Assembly (NCBI RefSeq): GCF_005049285.1
Contig: NZ_SOSC01000010.1
Span: 1 to 64,000 of the forward strand
DNA length: 64,000 bases
From: Halorientalis salina
GTDB lineage: Archaea; Halobacteriota; Halobacteria; Halobacteriales; Haloarculaceae
Direction of reading: 5' to 3'
Shown here: positions 8,693-17,350 of the stretch, piece after piece
Layout of the letters: every line of letters begins with the position of its first letter
Position numbering within the stretch: position 1 is the first letter of the stretch
Translations under genes and position numbers: made by a program
The notes under the pieces: model-generated
Seen by the model: only the letters and a program-made list of their open reading frames with translations
Told to the model about the DNA's origin: nothing
Database searches by the model: none

Positions 8693-9601
8693 ATGGATAT
8701 TGCCGTCTTCGGCGCGTCGGGCTTCGTCGGCCGGAACCTCCTCGACGAACTCGCAGACACACAGCATCGCGTTCTCGCCTGTGACATCGAACAGATCGAC
8801 CACGACGCAAGCAACGTCGAGTACCGCGACGTCGACATTACCGACGAGCAGGCCGTCGAAGACGCGGTCGGCGACGCCGACGCGATCGCACATCTCGCCG
8901 CCCATCCGTTGCCCGCCAGCACCGACGACCCGAAACTGAACGCCGAGATCAACGTCGTCGGGACGTTGAACATCCTCGACGCGGCGCGTGAACACGACGT
9001 CGAGAAGGTCTTTTTCTCCTCTGCATCCTCACTCGTCGGCGAGGTCGAGACGGTCCCGGTCCCCGAGGACCATCCGGCGAGCCCGCAGTCGCCCTACGGC
9101 GTCGCCAAACACGCCGTCGAGGAGTATCTGGAGGTGTACAATCAGCTGTACGACCTCGACTATCTGGTCTTTCGTTTCTTCAACGTCTACGGCCCCTACC
9201 AGTACCCGGAGTCGGGCGCGCTGGTTCCCGTCGTTCTCTCGCGCCTGTCAGATGACAAAGGCGTCTTCGTCACCGGCGACGGCCAGCAGACGCGGGATTT
9301 TATCTACGTCCGGGACATCACGTCGTTCATCGTCGAGGGCCTCGAGAGCGACGTGAAAAACGAGGTCGTGAACATGGGTCGTGGCACCGATACGGCGATC
9401 CTCGACGCCATCGAACTGATGGCGGACGTCGTCGGCGTCGACCCGGACATCGACCGCAAGCCCGAACGACCCGACGAGATCGACGACTTCTACGCCGACA
9501 CCAGCAAGTGTGAACGGCTCTTCGGTCGGACGCCGGACACCGAGTTCCGTGACGGACTGGAACGGACGTTCCAGTGGCTGACGGAGGATACCGACCAGTA
9601 A
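8693..9601 (+). CDS. NAD-dependent nucleotide-sugar epimerase/dehydratase
   Basis: The 302-residue protein is an extended [16 protein letters not shown] at residues 4-16 for NAD binding, [20 protein letters not shown] (catalytic Ser/Thr region), [14 protein letters not shown] (the YxxxK pair) and [12 protein letters not shown]. It resembles UDP-glucose or UDP-GlcNAc 4-epimerases. The start at 8693 ([10 protein letters not shown]) is preferred because the frame upstream overlaps the divergent acetyltransferase. Its stop overlaps the start of the amidotransferase by one base (TAATG), so the two are coupled. Substrate is not resolvable; it could supply a Gal-type sugar or act on the uronic acid of this island. 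Confidence 0.8.
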   Translation: MDIAVFGASGFVGRNLLDELADTQHRVLACDIEQIDHDASNVEYRDVDITDEQAVEDAVGDADAIAHLAAHPLPASTDDPKLNAEINVVGTLNILDAAREHDVEKVFFSSASSLVGEVETVPVPEDHPASPQSPYGVAKHAVEEYLEVYNQLYDLDYLVFRFFNVYGPYQYPESGALVPVVLSRLSDDKGVFVTGDGQQTRDFIYVRDITSFIVEGLESDVKNEVVNMGRGTDTAILDAIELMADVVGVDPDIDRKPERPDEIDDFYADTSKCERLFGRTPDTEFRDGLERTFQWLTEDTDQ

Positions 9602-11544
9602 TGTGCGGTATCAGCGGCGTCGTCGGTATCGAGGACCCGTCGCTGCTCGACGAGATGACGGACTGTCTCACCCATCGGGGACCCGACAGCCGCGGGACGT
9701 ACTGTGCCGATGGGGTCATGCTCGGCAGTCGGCGGCTCAGCATCATCGACCTCGCGGGCGGCGACCAGCCCATCTACAACGAGGACGGCGACGTCGTCGT
9801 CGTGTACAACGGCGAGATATACAACTACCGCCAGCTCCGCTCCGCGCTCGAAGCGCGAGGCCACAGCTTCACGACCGAGACCGACACCGAAGTCCTTGTC
9901 CACGGCTACGAGGAGTACGGCATCGACCTCTTCGAAAAGCTCAACGGGATGTTTGGCGTCGCTCTCTGGGACGAGACCGCCGAGCGCCTGCTGCTCGCGA
10001 GGGACCGCGCCGGCATCAAGCCGCTCTACTACGCCCCGTTCGACGACGGGTTCGCCTTCGCGAGCGAACCGAAGAGCATCCTCGAGAGCGGGCTCGTCAC
10101 CCCCGCGGTCGACACCGAGGCGCTCCAGTACTTCCTCCAGCTACGGTTCTCACCGTCTCAGACGACGCTGTTCCAGGGTATCGAGACGGTGCTTCCCGGC
10201 ACCGTCCTCGAACTGGAGCGTGAGGGAAGCGAGTGGACGCGAACGGACCACGAGTACTGGCAGCCGTCGGCCACCGGACGGGAGCCGCCGTCGGACCCGG
10301 CGGCCGCGGTCGAGGACGCGCTGTACAACGCCGTCGAGCGGCAACTGGTCAGCGACGTTCCGGTCGGGTTCTACCTGTCGGGTGGCCTCGACACCAGTAG
10401 CGTCGTGGCCATGGCGTCGGAGATCAGCGACGACCCCATCCAGACCTTCTGCATGGGCTTCGAGGACCAGGAGTGGGACGAGCGTGCCGACGCGCGCGTC
10501 GTCGCGGATCACTTCGGAACGGACCACCACGAACTGACGCTGGACGGGGACTTCATGCAGGATTTCCCCGAGATGATCTGGTACGCCGACGAGCCAAAGC
10601 GGAACCTGTATCCGTACTACGTCGCCCAGGAGATGCGCGAGAACGTGAAGGTCGCCCTCGGCGGTCTCGGTGCCGACGAGTTGTTCGGTGGGTACATCTA
10701 CCGCTACAGTCGCTTACAGGAGTATCAACAGCTTCGTGCCACCGAGACAGCGGACAGCAAAGCCGCCATCCGACAGACCGCAACGTCGGTGCTCCAGGAC
10801 CATCTCGCCGCCGCCGACCTCGAATCCGACGATGCGCTCAAAGACACCTCGCTCCAGCGCCACATCGACGACCCGGCCCGCCTCTACGTCCTGCTCAACA
10901 ACAGTGACGTCATCGGCGACATCGAGGTGTTCCGGGAGCGGGCCTTCAGTGATGGGCTTCCCGACGATTTCGTCCCTGCGGACTGGGTGCGCCAACGCGC
11001 CACGAGGGTCGACGACGGGTCGCTCGTCGAGCAGGCCTTCGACTGGGATTTCAGCATCAAACTGCCGGACGACTTCCTCCTCGTCGAGGACCGGATGAGC
11101 ATGGCCCACTCGCTCGAATCCCGCGTCCCGTTCCTGGACAACGAACTCGTCGACCTGGCACTCTCGCTCCCGCTGTCCGAGAAGTTCGGCTCCGGGCCCA
11201 TCGACGGGACGGCCGGCAAGAAGGTGCTACAGGAGGCCATGCGTGACAGACTCCCCGATGCAGTGTTCGCCAAGGACAAACAGGGGTTCACCATGCCGAC
11301 CTTCCCCTTCGTCAGAGACGAACTGTTACCCCACGCACGGAGTATCCTCGATGACCCACACATCGTCAGGGAGGGATACGTGCAGGAATCGTACGTACGG
11401 ACGCTGCTGGAACAGGACCCCACGGAAGCGCTCACACCCCACTACAAACTCCTCTGGAAACTCGTCGCGCTGGAGATCTGGTATCAGATGTACATCGTCG
11501 AGGGTGCAGTAGGGCCCAGCGGGATCGAGCAGCACTACAGCTGA
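9601..11544 (+). CDS. asnB: Asparagine-synthase-type glutamine amidotransferase
   Basis: The 647-residue protein starts MCGISGVVG, so Cys2 becomes the N-terminal nucleophile of the glutaminase domain (residues 1 to about 200: HRGPDSRG, YNGEIYNY, GMFGVALWD). The synthetase domain carries the ATP PP-loop SGGLDTSS at about 260-267, LGGLGADELFGGY, and SLESRVPFLD. True AsnB makes asparagine from aspartate, but paralogues within surface-polysaccharide clusters amidate sugar uronic acids. The one-base overlap with an epimerase and the adjacent uronic-acid-forming dehydrogenase favour the sugar role. Both functions fit the residues seen. The ATG at 9601 is fixed by the requirement for Cys at position 2. 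Confidence 0.9.
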   Translation: MCGISGVVGIEDPSLLDEMTDCLTHRGPDSRGTYCADGVMLGSRRLSIIDLAGGDQPIYNEDGDVVVVYNGEIYNYRQLRSALEARGHSFTTETDTEVLVHGYEEYGIDLFEKLNGMFGVALWDETAERLLLARDRAGIKPLYYAPFDDGFAFASEPKSILESGLVTPAVDTEALQYFLQLRFSPSQTTLFQGIETVLPGTVLELEREGSEWTRTDHEYWQPSATGREPPSDPAAAVEDALYNAVERQLVSDVPVGFYLSGGLDTSSVVAMASEISDDPIQTFCMGFEDQEWDERADARVVADHFGTDHHELTLDGDFMQDFPEMIWYADEPKRNLYPYYVAQEMRENVKVALGGLGADELFGGYIYRYSRLQEYQQLRATETADSKAAIRQTATSVLQDHLAAADLESDDALKDTSLQRHIDDPARLYVLLNNSDVIGDIEVFRERAFSDGLPDDFVPADWVRQRATRVDDGSLVEQAFDWDFSIKLPDDFLLVEDRMSMAHSLESRVPFLDNELVDLALSLPLSEKFGSGPIDGTAGKKVLQEAMRDRLPDAVFAKDKQGFTMPTFPFVRDELLPHARSILDDPHIVREGYVQESYVRTLLEQDPTEALTPHYKLLWKLVALEIWYQMYIVEGAVGPSGIEQHYS

Positions 11545-11571
11545 CTGGCCCGGACAGCGGGAAGGGAGGGT

Positions 11572-12912
11572 CTAGAGGTCAGTCGTTCCGTCACCGACGC
11601 GGGCGTACGTGAACCGGGACGTCTCGTCGGTCTCGAAGAAGCTCCGCCCGTCGACGAGCACCGGCGTCCGCATCGCGTCCGCGAGGGCGTCCAGATCCAG
11701 CCGTTCGTACTCCTCGTGGCCGGTCGCGAGTACGACGGCGTCCCACGCGCCGTCGAGCGGGTCGTCGACGGCACTGGCCCTGGTCGATTCGATCTCGGCG
11801 GGAGCGAGCAGGGGGTCGTGTGCGGCGACGGTCGCACCCCGGTCGCCGAGCGCATCGATGACGTCGAAGGCGGGCGCGAACCGCGTCTCCTCGACCCCGG
11901 GTCGATACGTGAGTCCGAGGACGAGGACGGTCGCGTCGTCGAGTGAACGCCCCGCCGCGCTGAGGAGCGATTCGGTCACGGCGACCGTGTGGTCTGGCAT
12001 CCCGTCGTTGACCTGCCGGGCGGTTCGCAACAGCGGCGTCTCCTCGGCCCGGTTCATCACGAAATGTGGATACACCGGGATACAGTGGCCGCCGACGCCG
12101 ACGCCGGGGTCGTGGATGTCACAGTACGGCTGGCTGTTGGCCGACTCGAAGACGGCACCGGCGTCGAGCCCCCACTCTTCGCAGGCCTTCGCGAGTTCGT
12201 TCGCCAGCGCGATGTTGACGTCCCGGTAGACTCCCTCGAACACCTTGACCGCTTCCGCGGCGGTCGCGTTCGGTTGCTCGATGACGCCGGGGTCGTTGAA
12301 TTGTCGGTAGAGTGCCGCCGCAGCCTCGGTCCCCGCCTCGCTGAGGCCGCCGACGATCTTCGGATACGACTCCGTGAGGTCGGTGATCACGCGCCCCGAC
12401 GACGTTCGCTCCGGACAGTGTGCGACGCCGAAGTCGACCCCCGCAGTCAGATGCTCGGGTTCGACGGCCTCGGCGAACGCGCCGGCAGTCGTTCCCGGCG
12501 GGACGGTACTCTCCAGGATGACGAGGTCGCCGGCCGCGACGCCCTCGCTGATGGTCTCGGCGGCGGCGAGTACCGGACCGAGGTCGGGTTCGTACTCGTC
12601 GTCGACGAGCGTGGGAACGAGAACGATGCTGACATCGGCGTCACGGGCGGCCGCTCGACCGTCTGTCGTCGCCGTCAGACGGGACCCGGCGTGTCTGTCC
12701 AGCAGACGCTGTAGTCCGGGTTCCGAGACGGGGGAGCGCCCGTCGTTGATCGTCGCAACCGTCTCTTCGTCGATGTCGACACCGGTGACCGTTGCACCGT
12801 TGTCGGCGAGCACTGCCGCCAGCGGCAGTCCCATTTTGCCGAGTCCGAAGACGGCGACAGTGATCGGAGCGAGGTCGTCGGCGTCGACGAGGTCGGCAGT
12901 CGCGAGTTCCAT
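11572..12912 (-). CDS. UDP-glucose/GDP-mannose-family nucleotide-sugar 6-dehydrogenase
   Basis: The 446-residue protein has the NAD motif VFGLGKMGLPLAAVL (residues 21-35), LVLIVPT-type loops, ESTVPPGTT, the catalytic region GVGVGGHCIPVYP with Cys near residue 277, and GLTYRPGVEETR near the C-terminus. It performs a two-step oxidation of C6 to a uronic acid. The HCIPVYP signature and STVPPGTT place it with WbpA/WecC-type enzymes acting on UDP-GlcNAc or UDP-ManNAc rather than UDP-glucose. With the three overlapping genes at 5923-8548 it completes the steps to a UDP-2,3-diacetamido-uronic acid. It converges with asnB (27-base gap) and diverges from the aminotransferase at 13015. Confidence 0.85.
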   Translation of the reverse strand: MELATADLVDADDLAPITVAVFGLGKMGLPLAAVLADNGATVTGVDIDEETVATINDGRSPVSEPGLQRLLDRHAGSRLTATTDGRAAARDADVSIVLVPTLVDDEYEPDLGPVLAAAETISEGVAAGDLVILESTVPPGTTAGAFAEAVEPEHLTAGVDFGVAHCPERTSSGRVITDLTESYPKIVGGLSEAGTEAAAALYRQFNDPGVIEQPNATAAEAVKVFEGVYRDVNIALANELAKACEEWGLDAGAVFESANSQPYCDIHDPGVGVGGHCIPVYPHFVMNRAEETPLLRTARQVNDGMPDHTVAVTESLLSAAGRSLDDATVLVLGLTYRPGVEETRFAPAFDVIDALGDRGATVAAHDPLLAPAEIESTRASAVDDPLDGAWDAVVLATGHEEYERLDLDALADAMRTPVLVDGRSFFETDETSRFTYARVGDGTTDL

Positions 12913-13014
12913 CTTCGCCGAGAGTTACCCGTCAGCACGGTAATCACTTCTGGTCGTCCGGAGAGTGCGGTGAACCATCACAGCCAAGTACGCACTGGCG
13001 CATGCTACGAGCAG

Positions 13015-14136
13015 ATGACGGACACAATCCCGCTTATCGATCCCGTAGTCGGTAACGAGGAACTGGAGAACATCGAAGCCGTCCTCGACTCCGGCTACAT
13101 GACACAGGGGCCCTACGCCGAGGAATTCGAAGACGGGTTCGCCGAACGGGTCGGTGTCGACCACGCAATCACGGTCACGTCCTGTACGACCGGGATGGAA
13201 CTCGCCCTCGAAGCGCTGGGCGTCGGTCCCGGCGACGAAGTACCGCTCCCCGATTTCACGCACCCCGCGACCGCGAATGCCGTCGTCCGCGTCGGTGCAG
13301 AGCCGGTTCTCGTCGACGTCGATCGCGACACGTACAACATCGACATCGATGCGCTGTCCGATGCCGTGACCGACGAAACGGGCGCCATCCTCCCCGTGTC
13401 GTGGGGCGGCCAACCACTGCCGACAGCGCCCATCAACGACATCGCAGCGGCCCACGACGTCCCGGTCCTCGAAGACGCCGCCTGTTCCTCCGGTGCCGAA
13501 TACGACGGGTCCCCGGTCGGCTCGCAGTTCGACGTGAGCGTGTTCAGTTTCCATCCCCGGAAGGTCCTGACAACCGGTGAGGGCGGGATGATCACCACCG
13601 ACGACGACGACCTCGAAGAGACGGTGCGCAGCATCAAGAACTTCGGGACCGACCAGCGCGAGGGCGAGATCGGGTTCGTCCGTGCGGACGCGACGAACTT
13701 CAGGTTCAGCGACATCCTCGCCGCCGTCGGTGTCGCACAGCTCGACCGTCTCGACGACATCGTTGCCCGTCGCCGCGAGATCGCACATCGATACACGGAC
13801 CTGCTGGCGTCGGTCGATGGCGTCACACCCCCGACAGAGCCGTCCGAGGCCGTCCACAACTACCAGAGCTACTGTGTCTACGTCGAAGCCGGCGACGAAA
13901 CCACGCGTGAAGAACTCATCGAGCTCCTCGCCGAGGAGGACATCGAGAGTCAGATCGGCACCTACGCCGTCCACCAGACCAGCGCCTTCGCGGATGCGAA
14001 ACGTATCGGCGACCTCGAGACGTCCCGTTCGCTCTATCACAACCTGCTCACGCTTCCGGTCGCACACGGCATGAGCGACGCCGACCAGGACCGCGTCGTC
14101 GAAGCACTGGAAACGGCACTCGAAACCGTTCGGTGA
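13015..14136 (+). CDS. DegT/DnrJ/EryC1/StrS-family aminotransferase
   Basis: The 373-residue protein begins IPLIDPVVGNEELENIEAVL, the canonical family N-terminus, followed by TSCTTGMELALEAL, LEDAACSSGA (Asp about 153) and FSFHPRKVLTTGEGGM (PLP Lys183). I chose ATG 13015 over the frame start at 12970 because homology begins there. It is the third such enzyme in the island. The stretch FHPRK and ACSSGA resembles perosamine- and 4-amino-sugar synthases, so a C4 amination of a deoxysugar is one option. It faces the 6-dehydrogenase across a 102-base divergent spacer and converges with the ABC exporter. Confidence 0.82.
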   Translation: MTDTIPLIDPVVGNEELENIEAVLDSGYMTQGPYAEEFEDGFAERVGVDHAITVTSCTTGMELALEALGVGPGDEVPLPDFTHPATANAVVRVGAEPVLVDVDRDTYNIDIDALSDAVTDETGAILPVSWGGQPLPTAPINDIAAAHDVPVLEDAACSSGAEYDGSPVGSQFDVSVFSFHPRKVLTTGEGGMITTDDDDLEETVRSIKNFGTDQREGEIGFVRADATNFRFSDILAAVGVAQLDRLDDIVARRREIAHRYTDLLASVDGVTPPTEPSEAVHNYQSYCVYVEAGDETTREELIELLAEEDIESQIGTYAVHQTSAFADAKRIGDLETSRSLYHNLLTLPVAHGMSDADQDRVVEALETALETVR

Positions 14137-14158
14137 CGGTCATTACAACCGCGTCGTA

Positions 14159-15967
14159 TCACTCGCCCCGGGACTGAATCGCGTACAACTCGGCGTACTG
14201 CCCGCCGCGCTCGATCAATTCCTCGTGTCGGCCGGCTTCGATTATCTCACCGTCATCCACGGTGTAGATGCGGTCGGTGTTCTTTACGGTCGAGAGACGA
14301 TGTGCAATCCCAATCATCGCATAGTCCCACTCCATTCCCTCAATGGAGGCTTGCACCTGCTTTTCGAGACTCGAATCGAGGTCGCTGGTCGCTTCGTCCA
14401 GCACCAGGATATCAGCGTCTTTCAAAAGCGCACGGGCCAGAGCAACACGTTGTCTCTGTCCGCCAGAGAGACGAACACCGTCATCGCCGAGTTGGGTATC
14501 GTAGCCCTCCGGCATATCGTCGAAGAACTCGTCAACCTTGGCGATTTCACAGACCCGGTCGAGTTCCTGCTGAGATACCGTCCGATTCCCGATGGTAAGG
14601 TTGTACCTGAGTGTGTCGTTGAACACGAACGGATCTTGGCGAACGACGGCGATACGTGACCGCCACTCGTCGATGTCCATCTCGTGAATCGGCCGCCCGT
14701 TGGCTCGGATCTCACCTGCATCGGGTTCGTACAGCCGCGCCAGCAACGAAACGATAGTCGACTTTCCGGCCCCCGACTGACCGACGAATCCGATGAACTC
14801 TCCTTTCTCGAACTCGAACGAGAGTTCGTCTAGTGCTGTCTCTTCCTGTTCCTCATACGAGAAGCGCACGTCGTCGAACTCGACGGTTCGAACCTCGTCG
14901 GGGACCGGTTCCGAATCGGACGTCGGTTCGCTGTTCTGTTCAAGTTCGTCGATGAATTCCTGGGTCCGAACCAGATGTGGGAGGGTGTTCTCGATCTGGT
15001 AGGCCGTCGAGTTCAGGCCACTCGCTTTCGGCCCAAGTCGGAACATCGCAAACAGGAACACGCCCAGCGATCCCAGGGACATCTCCGCGAACGAGATTGC
15101 TAAGTAGATGAGAATAAACACTGAAATAGCAGTCAGCAGATTGTAGAAATTCTGAATTGCCTGCTGGTTCCGTCGTTGTCTGATACTGAACTGTGCGTAC
15201 TGATTGACAGCCTCTAAGAAGTCGTCAAACAGTTCCTGTTTCAGGCCGAAGAGTTTCGTGTCCCGGATACCCTGTGTCCCTGCTTGAGCGGTCTGCTGGA
15301 CGCATTCATTCGCCGTAGCGACTCTATCACCGAGTTCGTATCCCGATTCAATAACGTTCCGAAACAGCACTGAAAACCCTCCGAGAAACACGATAGCAAA
15401 TAGCGCTAGTCTCGGAGCCAGCACGACTGCGGCACCGAGATACATTAGTGCCAAAAAACCCTGCTCGATGAAGTTGACAACATGCTGAATGACTCTACCA
15501 GCATACCGTACCTGAGTGACCACAGCGTTGAGGATGTCGTCTGACCCTTCATGATCGAAGTACGCAATGCGTGCATCAACCGCGTTGTTGAAAGATTGTT
15601 TTTGCATCGCTCGCGTGTAATCGACCGACAATGCGCCTCGCAGCCACCGGACGGCAAACGTTAGCGTCCATCTGACAGTCAAGACAGAACTAACGCCAGC
15701 GACGACATATCCGAGCGTAAACGGGATACCAAGGAACTGATACGCAGAAACGAATAGACCCATTGCACCATCGGCCTGTTGTGCTGGGTCACCAGGAGCC
15801 TGTACAATTTCGACGATAGGTAAGATGAAACTTAGACCAATACCTTCTAACAGTGCAGCGAAGATACCTCCAACGATAATTGCGATAGTAAAAACCGGTC
15901 TGTATCTTGCAACCCGTAGTAGGGCATGGAGTTGCTGTCGACGACCGATTTCCTCGGCCTCACTCAT
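14159..15967 (-). CDS. ABC exporter, fused membrane and ATPase domains
   Basis: The 602-residue half-transporter has a six-helix membrane domain (about residues 20-330) and a C-terminal ATPase with Walker A GQSGAGKST near 400, signature LSGGQRQRVALARALL near 499 and Walker B ILVLDEATSDLDS. It would work as a homodimer. Family members export lipids, lipid-linked oligosaccharides (PglK, MsbA) or drugs. Its place in a glycan island makes a PglK-like flippase the best guess, since no Wzx-type flippase is visible. The DNA is A/T-richer than its neighbours, especially the membrane half, which suggests separate acquisition. Confidence 0.85.
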   Translation of the reverse strand: MSEAEEIGRRQQLHALLRVARYRPVFTIAIIVGGIFAALLEGIGLSFILPIVEIVQAPGDPAQQADGAMGLFVSAYQFLGIPFTLGYVVAGVSSVLTVRWTLTFAVRWLRGALSVDYTRAMQKQSFNNAVDARIAYFDHEGSDDILNAVVTQVRYAGRVIQHVVNFIEQGFLALMYLGAAVVLAPRLALFAIVFLGGFSVLFRNVIESGYELGDRVATANECVQQTAQAGTQGIRDTKLFGLKQELFDDFLEAVNQYAQFSIRQRRNQQAIQNFYNLLTAISVFILIYLAISFAEMSLGSLGVFLFAMFRLGPKASGLNSTAYQIENTLPHLVRTQEFIDELEQNSEPTSDSEPVPDEVRTVEFDDVRFSYEEQEETALDELSFEFEKGEFIGFVGQSGAGKSTIVSLLARLYEPDAGEIRANGRPIHEMDIDEWRSRIAVVRQDPFVFNDTLRYNLTIGNRTVSQQELDRVCEIAKVDEFFDDMPEGYDTQLGDDGVRLSGGQRQRVALARALLKDADILVLDEATSDLDSSLEKQVQASIEGMEWDYAMIGIAHRLSTVKNTDRIYTVDDGEIIEAGRHEELIERGGQYAELYAIQSRGE

Positions 15968-15988
15968 TGTTTGTGCTTGTACGGTCGT

Positions 15989-15998
15989 TATTTATAAA
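15989..15998 (-). promoter_or_regulatory. TATA-like element for the ABC exporter
   Basis: The minus-strand run tttataaata lies 22-31 bases before the ATG at 15967, matching a leaderless haloarchaeal promoter. The start codon is supported by this spacing. Confidence 0.55.
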
Positions 15999-16048
15999 CA
16001 CTGCGAGGTAACTGGAAGGTGATAATGCATAAGACAACAAAATCGCAT

Positions 16049-16231
16049 CTACTCCTGGTATGATCTTCTAGATAATTCTCCCCAAGCGTAGTCAGTGAAT
16101 TTCAGGTAGGCGCTCACAGATTTGCCGAGAGCGATTATCACCGCCAGCAAACAAAGATAGGAGAAAACACGCCATCCAATCGTTAATACGGAGATGTATA
16201 TGCAAGTAGTCACATACTCAGGGATATACAT
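16049..16231 (-). CDS. Possible 60-residue membrane protein or gene remnant
   Basis: The 288-base gap 15968-16255 holds one open frame on the coding strand of its neighbours. The predicted peptide has a hydrophobic stretch (about residues 8-36, with VFSYLCLLAVIIALG) and a charged tail. I recognise no family. It could be a real small membrane protein, the C-terminal scrap of a deleted polysaccharide-transport gene, or chance. The surrounding DNA is A/T-rich, like the exporter gene, and I see no tRNA or other RNA gene here. Confidence 0.25.
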   Translation of the reverse strand: MYIPEYVTTCIYISVLTIGWRVFSYLCLLAVIIALGKSVSAYLKFTDYAWGELSRRSYQE

Positions 16232-16255
16232 CCTTACCGGTGAATATTAGATATC

Positions 16256-17230
16256 CTACGATAGCAGGGTTCGAATCGATTCTCTCACCGACTCACTCGC
16301 CTTCCAGCCCAACTTCTCGCGGGCCGATGCGGTCGACACTTGGAACGTATCGACGAGTGTTTCGTTCCCACGTGGATTCCCGACTAGTTCGATATCCGCG
16401 TCGATGCCACGCTCCTCGGCGGCAATCTCTGCAACCCACTCGGCCAGCGTCATCACGCTCGGGTCCTCGTCGCTCGCGACCTCATACTTCTCCACCCCGG
16501 TCTCACCAGCATCCAACTGCTCAATCATCTGCTCGCCGCTCCGCAGGTACGCCCGCGCAACGTCTTTCACGTGCACGAAGTTCCGCGACTGCGTACCTGG
16601 CTCGTACACCGTCAGCGTCTCTCCGGCCAACGCGCGGTTGACGAAGAAGTTGGTCACCGTCCCTTTCGAGACCGACTGGCCACTGATCTCGTGTTCCCCG
16701 TACAGGTTCGAGATCATGAACTGGTGGGCCGGGAACGCTCCGTCGGCGAAGTCCTCGATGGCCCGTTCGCTAATCAACTTCGTCCGCCCGTACCAGTTCA
16801 TCGGGTCCCGCGGATGATCCACGGTGATCGGGAATTCCTGGGGATCGCCCAGCACGGCCATCGAGAAGGGGAAGATCAGCCCCGCTCCCGTCTTCCGGCA
16901 GAACCAGGCGACGTTGTTCGTCCCCTGGACGTTGGCCTCGTAGGCCAAGTCCGGTTTCTCCTCGCAGTCGTCCACCCCGGAGATCGCAGCCAGGTGCATC
17001 ACTACGTCCGCGCCCGACAGTGCCGCTTCCAGCCGGTCACGATTGCGAATGTCGACGTGTTCGACCGGGACGTCGCCGATCTGGCGAACGTCGCCGAGGT
17101 AGAAGTTGTCCAGTGCGGTGATCTCCCAGTCGGGGTGTTCGTCCTGGAGGACCCGAACCACGCGACTGCCGATGTAGCCCGCGGCACCGGTGACCGCGAC
17201 GGTAACGTTCGATTCCGGTGACTTCGTCAT
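16256..17230 (-). CDS. NAD-dependent epimerase/dehydratase
   Basis: The 324-residue extended SDR has VAVTGAAGYIGSRVVR for NAD binding, DVVMHLAAISGVDDC, FPFSMAVLGDP (Ser of the catalytic triad) and NWYGRTKLISE (YxxxK). The start at 17230 (MTKSPESNVTVAV) is chosen because it falls about 25 bases after a good TATA box. Its relatives include UDP-glucose 4-epimerases and dehydratases; the insert FPITVDHPRDPMNWYGR replaces the more common SPYGxSK segment, so its product is not clear. It marks the right end of the glycan island and diverges from the nucleotide-metabolism gene at 17351. Confidence 0.78.
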   Translation of the reverse strand: MTKSPESNVTVAVTGAAGYIGSRVVRVLQDEHPDWEITALDNFYLGDVRQIGDVPVEHVDIRNRDRLEAALSGADVVMHLAAISGVDDCEEKPDLAYEANVQGTNNVAWFCRKTGAGLIFPFSMAVLGDPQEFPITVDHPRDPMNWYGRTKLISERAIEDFADGAFPAHQFMISNLYGEHEISGQSVSKGTVTNFFVNRALAGETLTVYEPGTQSRNFVHVKDVARAYLRSGEQMIEQLDAGETGVEKYEVASDEDPSVMTLAEWVAEIAAEERGIDADIELVGNPRGNETLVDTFQVSTASAREKLGWKASESVRESIRTLLS

Positions 17231-17251
17231 ACCCAGGATGTCGGTACGCCG

Positions 17252-17259
17252 GTATATAC
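17252..17259 (-). promoter_or_regulatory. TATA-like element for the epimerase at 16256-17230
   Basis: The minus-strand gtatatac is 22-29 bases before the ATG at 17230, the right place for a leaderless start. On the plus strand, a weaker ggtttaaga at 17309-17317 could serve the divergent gene. Confidence 0.55.
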
Positions 17260-17350
17260 GCGCCGTGGTTCGGACCACGCCGTCCAGACGGAGCCTATGA
17301 CACCGGATCGAGAGGTTTAAGACTGCGACACCACTTCGAAATTGTCGGCT

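Noticed and set aside
15968-16255. A tRNA or small RNA gene in the A/T-rich gap.
   Set aside because: No T-loop GGTTCRA with paired arms, no box C/D or K-turn pattern is seen.
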